Assembly (NCBI GenBank): GCA_003162255.1
Contig: PMMJ01000310.1
Coordinates: 1-5,694, forward strand
DNA from: Acidobacteriaceae bacterium
Lineage (GTDB): Bacteria; Acidobacteriota; Terriglobia; Terriglobales; Acidobacteriaceae
Reading direction: 5' to 3'
DNA length: 5,694 nucleotides
Part shown: positions 1-5,170 of the stretch, piece after piece
How positions within the stretch are numbered: position 1 is the first letter of the stretch
How the letters are laid out: each line of letters opens with the position of its first letter
Program-made: the position numbers and the translations under genes
Notes under the pieces: generated by a model
Seen by the model: the letters and a program-made list of their open reading frames with translations, nothing else
Told to the model about the DNA's origin: nothing
Database searches by the model: none

Positions 1-452
1 CAATCCTCAACAAGCCGCGTAAGCAGATCGAGTGCCGCCTGAAGCTTCTCCTGCTCGTGCGCAGAAAGCTTCTGCGAGATGGTCGTGGTGAGCCAGTCCT
101 GTCTCGCGGCCCTGCCCTCCTGAAGCCGCTTCAGGCATTTAGGCGTGAGAGACATCAGTGTTTGCCGTCCGTCGCTCGGGTCAGGTGCACCACTGACCAG
201 ACCAGCCTCTTGCAGCGGTGTAACGATGGCGCTCATGGACTGCGGACGCATCCCTTCCGCTCGCGCCAGACTTGAAACCGTTGCCGAACCATCCTTTTCG
301 AGTCGAAGAAGAACAGAGACCTGGGACGGGGTCAGGTCGCTGCGTCCTCCATGCTCGCGTAAACGCCGCTTGAGCTTGCCGCCTACCGTACGAATTTCGG
401 CAGCAAGCGTCGAAGCGAGCCCGGACTGAGTAGAAGACTTTCGACTGCTCAC
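1..452 (-). CDS. MarR-family winged-helix transcriptional regulator, C-terminus cut by the window edge
   Basis: Seen: 150 codons are open from a GTG at 450-452 to the left edge, with no stop reached. The middle reads as a MarR winged helix-turn-helix: LTPSQVSVLLRLEKDG (40-55), the helix pair SLARAEGMRPQSMSAIVTPL (61-80), then EAGLV and the wing DPSDGRQTLMSLT (91-103), which matches the family's DPxDGR...LT hallmark. Helices before (12-34) and after (107-150) would form the dimer interface. Known: MarR proteins bind short palindromes as dimers, usually repress themselves or a neighbour, and are usually 140-160 residues, so only a few codons should be missing. The start is well fixed: a TGA lies in frame five codons upstream, and only ATT and CTG lie between as alternatives. 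There is one cysteine (106), so a two-cysteine redox switch is not indicated. Ligand and targets are not visible. Inferred: it regulates itself through the palindrome in its promoter. Confidence 0.9.
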   Translation of the reverse strand, partial: MSSRKSSTQSGLASTLAAEIRTVGGKLKRRLREHGGRSDLTPSQVSVLLRLEKDGSATVSSLARAEGMRPQSMSAIVTPLQEAGLVSGAPDPSDGRQTLMSLTPKCLKRLQEGRAARQDWLTTTISQKLSAHEQEKLQAALDLLTRLVED

Positions 453-458
453 CAGATC

Positions 459-488
459 AATATCTCATATATACAGGTAAACTGTCAA
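459..488 (-). promoter_or_regulatory. Predicted sigma70-type promoter of the MarR gene
   Basis: Seen on the minus strand: a perfect TTGACA (483-488), an 18-base spacer, and GATATT (459-464), which agrees with TATAAT at four of six positions. Only six bases separate the -10 box from the GTG at 452, so transcription would begin at or within a base or two of the start codon. That would give a leaderless mRNA, consistent with only a weak GAG upstream as a possible ribosome site. The -35 match is strong and the -10 match moderate. Confidence 0.55.
473..485. promoter_or_regulatory. Candidate MarR operator palindrome
   Basis: ACAG-N5-CTGT: perfect four-base arms around a five-base centre, with further partial symmetry inside. 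It overlaps the 3' half of the TTGACA box and lies in the spacer of the predicted promoter, where a bound dimer would block RNA polymerase. MarR proteins typically use inverted repeats of 12-20 bases in their own promoters. The site is short, so a chance match is possible. Confidence 0.4.
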
Positions 489-587
489 GTGTAGCTGTAG
501 ATATGTCCAGCCGCCGGCTTGGTGAGCTCTCACGCGCATGGCCGGTCTGAGACGCTAGTCCTTGATAAACGCCCTTCCGCCCAAGAA

Positions 588-608
588 TGAGGCAGTTCCC
601 GGAATCGT
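588..608 (+). repeat. Imperfect direct repeat, left copy
   Basis: Begins TGAGGCAGTTCCCG and ends in TCGT. It matches the copy at 1109-1129 at 18 of 21 positions in the same orientation, 521 bases apart. Neither copy lies in a supported gene. Its nature is unknown. Confidence 0.45.
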
Positions 609-1108
609 CGGCAATCCGAAGTCGGAACTTACACCAAGGAGGCAGCGCCTACCCGTCGACTACCGCCATGTATCCAGCGATGCAAACGAAGCGGCTGCCT
701 AGGTCGCTCTCTTTTCCGCTGTCATCGAAAAAACAGTGAATCACGAGGATTCTCCCAGTGGGTCAAATGGCTGGACCTGCCGTGACTTTATTATCTGGGC
801 CGAGGTAATCATCAACGGCGTCGGCGATCAGATCTCTAGTACCGCCAAGGCAAACCCGCATAGCAAATATCCTGCGCCGCCCGCAGCGACTGGGTAGCGG
901 TCCAAACAATTCTGGGCGGGTGGTCAACCACCCCGAAACTATCCATAAATGGGTTGGCGGAGATCGGCAGAGCGAACAGCACTCCGTGGCGCGACCTTTC
1001 CTCCAAGAAGACTTCTGGCCCGAACACACTTCGGAAACTGGTCCTCGATCCTTTCGCAGCGCAACAAACGCCAACTATGAGAATCACCAAAGAGGAACCT
1101 GCGCTGCA

Positions 1109-1129
1109 TGAGACAGTTCCCGCAGTCGT
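1109..1129 (+). repeat. Imperfect direct repeat, right copy
   Basis: Begins TGAGACAGTTCCCG and ends in TCGT; partner of 588-608. The two copies bracket most of the gene-poor spacer, as the edges of an old insertion might, but no transposase or terminal inverted repeat is visible between them. Confidence 0.45.
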
Positions 1130-1162
1130 TCCGATCTTTAGTTCGCGGTGCGGATTTTGCGA

Positions 1163-1200
1163 TGACGGAGTCGGGTTTGGACCGACTCCGTCAATTTTTA
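1163..1200. terminator. Strong hairpin downstream of the BACON-repeat gene, with a T-tract on the plus-strand side
   Basis: Seen: TGACGGAGTCGG (1163-1174), a seven-base loop, then the exact complement CCGACTCCGTCA (1182-1193), making a perfect 12-bp stem. It starts 33 bases past the stop of the minus-strand gene, a usual place for its terminator. The T-tract ATTTTTA (1194-1200), however, follows the stem on the plus strand; reading on the minus strand the stem is followed by ATCGCAAAAT and has no U-run. It could act mainly against plus-strand readthrough, as an imperfect terminator in both directions, or as a 3' stabilising stem. The ten-base sequence TTTAGTTCGC occurs on both sides (1137-1146 and 1197-1206). 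Confidence 0.65.
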
Positions 1201-1226
1201 GTTCGCCATAGCTGATTGAGCCCTAA

Positions 1227-4200
1227 CTAAGGCGCTTCCCCATTTGCGGTCGTGGCTGATGTGTTCTCGTTTGCAGACGTAACATTGAGAACCACCGGGA
1301 TCGTCATCGACTTCCCAGGGTTGGCGTACTCGATGACGTCGATCTCTCCAACGTAGGTTCCCGCCGCCAGCGTGCTCGCGTTGACGCTGACCGTTTCGTT
1401 GGTGGGCGTGTAACAACAAGCGTTGCCGGAAGGAGAGACGCTCAGCCAACTGCCGCCCTTGCTCGCCGCTGCGATAGGTGTGTAACGGATAGCTGTGCTT
1501 GTGCTGGCAACGGATATCACCTGCGGCGTTGGGTTCACGCCGACGGTGGTGTTGAAGGTGACGGTGGGGAGCTGAACGAAGACCGGATCGCCCACCGTGA
1601 CGCTCACCGGAATGGTCACATTGCCCGTGGTCGCTTTGAGCACCTGCTGGCCGATGTACGTGCCTGCAATCAGCCCTTTTCCGGGTAGCTTCGAGGTCGT
1701 CACGGACACGGTGTACGTTCCCGCATTCACACCCTTGACCGGAAGCACCTTGATCCACTTGCCAGGATCGGCGGTGGTGGGCGCGACGGACCAACTCAGC
1801 GTCCCCGCGCCGCCATTGCCTACTTGGATCGTTTGGGATGGCGGATTAGCGCTGCTCGGCTTGAAGGAGAAACTAGTCTGGCCGGGGAGGTTGTCGAATA
1901 ATGCCTTGCTCGAAGCCACGACCGCCAAATTGACGGGCACGGTCATGGATCTGCCAGGGTTGGCGTACTCGATGATGTTGATTTCTCCGGTGTAGTTCCC
2001 GGCTGCCAGCGAACTGCCGTTGACACTGACCCTGACAGGCAGCGACGTATAGCAGCAGGCATTACCGGACGGAGAGACGCTGAGCCAGCTACCGCCCTTA
2101 CTTGTCGCCGCACTCGCGCTAAAGCGAATCGTGGAGCTATCAGCGGCCGGTATGGTTAGGACCTGAGGCAGCGGATTGGCTCCTCCGAATGGCATGACGA
2201 AGCTGATCGGATTCACTTGCGCGAAGACTGCCTTGCCCACCGTGACCGTCACTGGAACAGTGGCGATGCTCCCTGGAGCCTGAAGCAGCAGCTGACCAGT
2301 GAAGGTCCCCGCCAGGACTCCTCCTCCCGGCAAATTGAGGACGTTGACTGAGACGGTGATTGCCTTGGGAGCCGTTGTGCTCAGCGGAGTGGCAGTTAGC
2401 CAGAGGCCGCCGTCGGCGGTGGACGGAGTCACGGTGAATTTCAACTTGCCGGTGCCGCCGTCTCCGACGAGCAGCGTCTGGGGAGTCGCCTTCTTGCCGG
2501 ACTGGACCGAGAAACTCAATTCGCCGGGCACACTGTCGAAGAATGCGCCTGAAGCGGCGATAGTCAGGCTCACGGGAACGGTCATCGAGCGGCCGGGGTT
2601 GGCATACTCGGTGATGATGATTTCTCCGGTGTAGGTTCCCGCCGCCAGCGTACTCGCGTTCACGCTCGCAGTAACGGCCAGCGGCGTGTAGCAGCAGGCA
2701 TTGCCACTCGGAGATACGCTCAGCCAAGAGCCGCCCTTCGCGGTTGCTGCACTGGCACTGAAGCGGATCGTGGATTCGTCGGTGGTGGAGATGTTGAGGA
2801 CCTGCGGCAGTGCATTTGCGCCGCCGAACGGCATGGTGAAGCTGATGGGATTCATCTGCGTGAACGCAGCCGTGCCCACCGTGACCGTGACCGGGATGGT
2901 GGTCGTGTCCCCGGTTGTCTGGAAAACCAGTTGACCCGAGAACGTTCCCGCGACCTCTCCGCCTCCCGGCAGATTTGCGGCCGTGACCGAGATTGTCGCA
3001 ATGGAAGGAGCAGTTCCACTCGACGGCGTCGCGGCAAGCCAGGCTCCGCCATCGGCGGTGCTGGATGCAACGCTCCAGCTCAATGTGCCGGTCCCGCCGT
3101 TCCCGATTTGTACGATCTGCGAAGTGGCAGCTCCGCCCGTCTTGAAGGAGAAGCTCAATCCGCCCGGCAGATTGTCAAAGAACGAACCGCTGGCGACGAC
3201 GGTCAGGCTTACCGGCACGACCATTGATCGTCCAGGGTTGGCGTACTCCGTAAAAATAATCTCGGCTGTGTAGGTTCCCCCCGCCAGCGTACTGGCGTTC
3301 ACGCTGGCAGCAATGGCTAGCGGCGTGTAGCAGCAGGCGTTGCCCGAGGGAGAGCCTGATAGCCAGTTGCCGCCCTTGGCCGTCGCGACGGAAGCACTGA
3401 ATCGCATGGTCGAGTTATCGATGGTGGCTACGTTCAGAATCTGCGGTAGCGGATTCGCTCCCCCGAACGGTATGGTGAGGCTGATCGGGTTCAGCTGGGT
3501 AAATGGCGCCGCTCCAACGGTGACCGTCACTGGAATGGTGGTGGTATCTCCACTGGTTTGGAAGACGAGCTGGCCGATATATTCGCCTGCCACGGCTCCT
3601 CCTCCGGGCAGTTGACTGACATTCACCCCTACCGAAACGGGCGAGGGCGCAGTTCCGCTAGTCGGAGTGCCACTGAGCCAATTTCCGCCGTCGGCGGTGC
3701 TGGTGGCCAGAGTCCAGTTCAGCGTGCCCGAACCTCCGTTCCCGACCTGAACGGTCTGCGAGGTTGAAGTCGTGGCGTTGGTTTTGACTGAGAAGCTCAG
3801 CTGCCCAGGAAGATCGGCAAAGAACGCCCCGGACGCAACGACCGTCAGTGTGACCGGCACAACCATCGCCCGGCCGGGATTTGCGTACTCGGTGAGGATG
3901 ATCTCTCCGGTGTAAGCTCCCGCCGCAAGCGAACTCGCGCTCACACTGACCGTGTTCGCGAGTGGCGTATAGCAGCAGGCATTCCCACTCGGGGTAATCG
4001 ACAACCAGTTGCCACCCTTCGCGGTCGCGACCGATGCACTGTAGCGGATGGTGGAGTTATCGTTCATCGCGACGTTGAGGACCTGAGCTAGAGGATTGGT
4101 TCCTGCGAACGCTATGGTGAAGTTGAGTGGGTTTATCTGGGTAAACACCGCAGGACCGACGGTGACTGCCACCGGAACGCTGACGCTGTCCCCTGACGTG

Positions 4201-4889
4201 TGCAATAGCAACTGGCCCAGGAACGTGCCAGCGGAGGCACCTCCTCCAGGCAGGTTGTTTTTGTTAATGCCGATGGTGACGGTGGACGGTGCCGTCCCGC
4301 TCGACGCGGACGCGCTCAACCAGTTTCCATTATCCGCAGTGCTCGTCGTCAGGGTCCAGTTCAACGTGCCCGACCCGGCGTTCCGAATCTGGACGGATTG
4401 CGAGGTTTCGCTTCCCCCCGTCTTGAAAGAGAAGCTGAGCTTCCCCGGAAGATCGTCGAAGAACGTTGCGCCCGACGCCGCGACCGTTAGCGTCACCGGG
4501 ATGGTCATATTGATGCTGGAGTTGGAGTAGTTCGTAATGACGACTTGCCCCGTATAAGTCCCAGCCGACAGATTGCCGGCGGTCACAATGACCGAAACCG
4601 CAAGCGGCGTGTAGCAGCAGGCGTTGCCCGAGGGAGAAACGGATAGCCAACTGCCGCCGCTGTTGGTTGACGCGGCCGTGCTGAAACGAACCGTAGATTG
4701 GTTGGTATACGCTATCGTCAGGACCTGGGGCAGAGGGTCGGCCCCGGCGAACGCTTTGGTGAACGCCAGTGCGGGCACCGTTTGGAACGTCTGCGCGTGG
4801 AGCGCGCTCGGCAGGCCAATGATCAAAGCCAACGCGATAGCGACGAAGAAAACACGCAACGAAACGGATTCCGAGACACGATTACTCAT
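1227..4889 (-). CDS. Secreted multi-domain BACON-like beta-sandwich repeat protein (1220 aa) with vicinal-cysteine motifs
   Basis: Seen: a signal peptide (about 1-32), then eleven domains of about 106 residues from 34 to 1204, alternating type A (34-140, 248-354, 462-568, 675-781, 888-994, 1102-1204) and type B (141-247, 355-461, 569-674, 782-887, 995-1101), and a polar 16-residue tail. Each domain carries W[LI], usually WLS or WLxxxP, and ends in a VPVxLTV or IPVTVTV strand, as in BACON and related Ig-like domains. A domains contain SPSGNACCYT; B domains mostly have SGTAPS there, plus LPGGG and GQL. All twelve cysteines sit in the six CC pairs. There is no lipobox, transmembrane anchor, catalytic domain or sorting signal. 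Known: BACON domains are proposed carbohydrate- or mucin-binding and often occur in extracellular proteins. Inferred: an exported structural or adhesive protein. The start at 4889 is chosen over an in-frame ATG at 5027 because it has GGAG seven bases upstream and directly begins the signal peptide. Confidence 0.9.
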   Translation of the reverse strand: MSNRVSESVSLRVFFVAIALALIIGLPSALHAQTFQTVPALAFTKAFAGADPLPQVLTIAYTNQSTVRFSTAASTNSGGSWLSVSPSGNACCYTPLAVSVIVTAGNLSAGTYTGQVVITNYSNSSINMTIPVTLTVAASGATFFDDLPGKLSFSFKTGGSETSQSVQIRNAGSGTLNWTLTTSTADNGNWLSASASSGTAPSTVTIGINKNNLPGGGASAGTFLGQLLLHTSGDSVSVPVAVTVGPAVFTQINPLNFTIAFAGTNPLAQVLNVAMNDNSTIRYSASVATAKGGNWLSITPSGNACCYTPLANTVSVSASSLAAGAYTGEIILTEYANPGRAMVVPVTLTVVASGAFFADLPGQLSFSVKTNATTSTSQTVQVGNGGSGTLNWTLATSTADGGNWLSGTPTSGTAPSPVSVGVNVSQLPGGGAVAGEYIGQLVFQTSGDTTTIPVTVTVGAAPFTQLNPISLTIPFGGANPLPQILNVATIDNSTMRFSASVATAKGGNWLSGSPSGNACCYTPLAIAASVNASTLAGGTYTAEIIFTEYANPGRSMVVPVSLTVVASGSFFDNLPGGLSFSFKTGGAATSQIVQIGNGGTGTLSWSVASSTADGGAWLAATPSSGTAPSIATISVTAANLPGGGEVAGTFSGQLVFQTTGDTTTIPVTVTVGTAAFTQMNPISFTMPFGGANALPQVLNISTTDESTIRFSASAATAKGGSWLSVSPSGNACCYTPLAVTASVNASTLAAGTYTGEIIITEYANPGRSMTVPVSLTIAASGAFFDSVPGELSFSVQSGKKATPQTLLVGDGGTGKLKFTVTPSTADGGLWLTATPLSTTAPKAITVSVNVLNLPGGGVLAGTFTGQLLLQAPGSIATVPVTVTVGKAVFAQVNPISFVMPFGGANPLPQVLTIPAADSSTIRFSASAATSKGGSWLSVSPSGNACCYTSLPVRVSVNGSSLAAGNYTGEINIIEYANPGRSMTVPVNLAVVASSKALFDNLPGQTSFSFKPSSANPPSQTIQVGNGGAGTLSWSVAPTTADPGKWIKVLPVKGVNAGTYTVSVTTSKLPGKGLIAGTYIGQQVLKATTGNVTIPVSVTVGDPVFVQLPTVTFNTTVGVNPTPQVISVASTSTAIRYTPIAAASKGGSWLSVSPSGNACCYTPTNETVSVNASTLAAGTYVGEIDVIEYANPGKSMTIPVVLNVTSANENTSATTANGEAP
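1278..1586 (-). repeat. Half repeat unit 6 (terminal domain A6, residues 1102-1204)
   Basis: Begins FVQLPTVTF, one residue shorter before the Trp strand than other A domains, and contains KGGSWLSVSPSGNACCYTPT (CC at 1158-1159) and IEYANPGKSMTIPV. Here the cysteines use TGT-TGT codons, whereas the other five copies use TGC-TGC, so the motif is kept although the codons changed. No B domain follows, only the tail at 1205-1220. Confidence 0.85.
1587..2228 (-). repeat. Repeat unit 5 (domains A5 + B5, residues 888-1101)
   Basis: A5 begins FAQVNPISF and contains SGNACCYTSL (CC at 945-946) with an altered follow-on (PVRVSVNGSS) and IEYANPGRSMTVPV. B5 is the most diverged B domain: it has KWIKVLPVKGVNAGTYTVSV instead of WLSxxPxSGTAPS, and LPGKGLIAGTYIGQQ in place of LPGGG. 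Confidence 0.85.
2229..2867 (-). repeat. Repeat unit 4 (domains A4 + B4, residues 675-887)
   Basis: A4 begins FTQMNPISF and contains KGGSWLSVSPSGNACCYTPL (CC at 732-733) and TEYANPGRSMTVPV. B4 begins FFDSVPGELSFSVQSGKK and is somewhat diverged: it has LWLTATPLSTTAPKA where other B domains mostly have SGTAPS, and more lysines than its neighbours. It keeps LPGGGVLAGTFTGQL. Confidence 0.85.
2868..3506 (-). repeat. Repeat unit 3 (domains A3 + B3, residues 462-674)
   Basis: A3 begins FTQLNPISL and contains GGNWLSGSPSGNACCYTPL (CC at 519-520) and TEYANPGRSMVVPV. B3 begins FFDNLPGGLSFSFKTGG and contains GAWLAATPSSGTAPS and LPGGGEVAGTFSGQL. The DNA around the A3 CC motif (3319-3353) is identical over 35 bases to that of A1 (4603-4637). 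Confidence 0.85.
3507..4148 (-). repeat. Repeat unit 2 (domains A2 + B2, residues 248-461)
   Basis: A2 begins FTQINPLNF and contains KGGNWLSITPSGNACCYTPL (CC at 305-306) and TEYANPGRAMVVPV. B2 begins FFADLPGQLSFSVKT and contains GNWLSGTPTSGTAPS and QLPGGGAVAGEYIGQL. It lies 642 bases from unit 1 with the same register. Confidence 0.85.
4149..4790 (-). repeat. Repeat unit 1 (domains A1 + B1, residues 34-247)
   Basis: The most diverged unit. A1 keeps GNACCYTPL (CC at 91-92, bases 4614-4619) and the GTYTG strand, but has TNYSNSSINM where A2-A6 have an EYANPG[RK] segment, and starts FQTVPALAF rather than FTQxNPxxF. B1 has SFSFKTGG, TADNGNWLSASASSGTAPS and LPGGGASAGTF. As the N-terminal unit it may cap the rod. 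Confidence 0.8.
4794..4889 (-). other. Sec signal peptide of the repeat protein
   Basis: Residues 1-32: a polar N-region with Arg4 and Arg12, a hydrophobic core (VFFVAIALALIIGL, 13-26), a helix-breaking Pro27, and a likely cleavage after SALHA before QTF. Leu at -3 is not ideal, so the exact site could shift by a few residues. There is no cysteine at +1, so it is not a lipoprotein, and no twin arginine. Confidence 0.85.
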
Positions 4890-4896
4890 TTGAATG

Positions 4897-4900
4897 CTCC
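4897..4900 (-). promoter_or_regulatory. Shine-Dalgarno site of the repeat-protein gene
   Basis: GGAG with seven bases to the ATG at 4887-4889. It decides the start: the longer frame from 5027 would add 46 basic, unstructured residues in front of the signal peptide. Confidence 0.8.
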
Positions 4901-4909
4901 ATTTCCTGG

Positions 4910-5000
4910 CGATTTGCGTTGCAGAACAGCCCGGAGGGGAGCCCCCTGCTCCGCCTCGACCCCAACACCTGTCTGTACGCACTTCGCATTGCGCAAATCG
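4910..5000 (-). promoter_or_regulatory. Possible structured leader upstream of the repeat-protein gene
   Basis: On the minus strand CGATTTGCG (4992-5000) is matched by its exact complement CGCAAATCG (4910-4918), nine pairs that could close a 91-base structure ending ten bases before the GGAG site. Inside it is a small hairpin, GGAGC-AGGGG-GCTCC (4938-4952). I recognise no known riboswitch class. Whether the region is transcribed is unknown, since no clear promoter was found upstream of it. Confidence 0.3.
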
Positions 5001-5060
5001 GCGTGCAAAACCGTCATGCACTTTCAAGAACCGCGAAAAAATGCTGTTGGAAGCCGACCG

Positions 5061-5071
5061 CCCATGATGGG
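5061..5071. promoter_or_regulatory. Short perfect palindrome in the spacer between the TPR and repeat-protein genes
   Basis: CCCAT-G-ATGGG, five-base arms around one base, 172 bases upstream of the repeat-protein start. It could be an operator, but a chance occurrence is just as likely. Confidence 0.15.
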
Positions 5072-5143
5072 TAGGGAGGGAAGACGGTGGGGCGCCGCGC
5101 GTCCTCGCCCGGTTGGACGGACGAGACGCGCACCCCTCCGGCG

Positions 5144-5168
5144 GGTGAATCGGCGTGTGCCGCTCACC
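5144..5168 (-). terminator. Weak hairpin just past the TPR gene
   Basis: Starting two bases after the stop codon, nested arms GGTGA/TCACC and CGGC/GCCG enclose a GTGT-type loop, with an uneven bulge between the two stems. No T-tract follows on the minus strand. It could be a factor-independent terminator of poor quality or part of a longer 3' fold. Confidence 0.3.
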
Positions 5169-5170
5169 GT

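Larger units (their letters stand above)
453..1226. other. Gene-poor spacer with only short, broken reading frames
   Basis: No frame here has a convincing start, ribosome site and recognisable family. On the plus strand one frame stays open at 559-702 and, after a single TAG, again at 703-897. On the minus strand two overlapping frames (836-1090 and 763-1074) give peptides such as VWTATQSLRAAQDICYAGLP that look protein-like but belong to no family I recognise. The minus start at 1090 would be TTG without a Shine-Dalgarno site. The stretch also holds the MarR promoter, a pair of direct repeats and a hairpin, listed separately. It may be decayed coding sequence or ordinary non-coding spacer; the sequence alone does not decide. 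Confidence 0.5.

Noticed and set aside
57..429. Plus-strand open frames across the MarR gene
   Set aside because: The minus strand encodes an unmistakable MarR domain; the plus-strand peptides are its shadow.
836..1090. Minus-strand 84-residue frame as a small secreted protein
   Set aside because: It starts with TTG without a ribosome site, the signal-like start is short, and no family is recognised.
1597..4530. Several plus-strand open frames inside the repeat gene (such as 1597-1995, 2299-2634, 2983-3273, 3340-3615 and 4096-4530)
   Set aside because: They are antisense shadows that recur because the gene is repetitive and GC-rich; they lack signals and match no family.
1278..4790. CRISPR array or tandem non-coding repeat
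   Set aside because: The roughly 640-base periodicity is coding throughout and follows protein domains; there are no short repeats with unique spacers.
4991..5015. A sigma54-like element on the minus strand (TTTTGCACG...TTTGC) upstream of the repeat-protein gene
   Set aside because: The -24 element has TG instead of GG and the distance to the -12 GC is one base too long; sigma54 spacing is strict.
4890..5027. An upstream ATG at 5027 that would lengthen the repeat protein by 46 residues
   Set aside because: The added segment is arginine- and glycine-rich and would bury the signal peptide, while the ATG at 4889 has a good GGAG site seven bases upstream.
5010..5035. TTGAAA on the minus strand as a -35 box for the repeat-protein gene
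   Set aside because: No acceptable -10 box lies 16-18 bases downstream.
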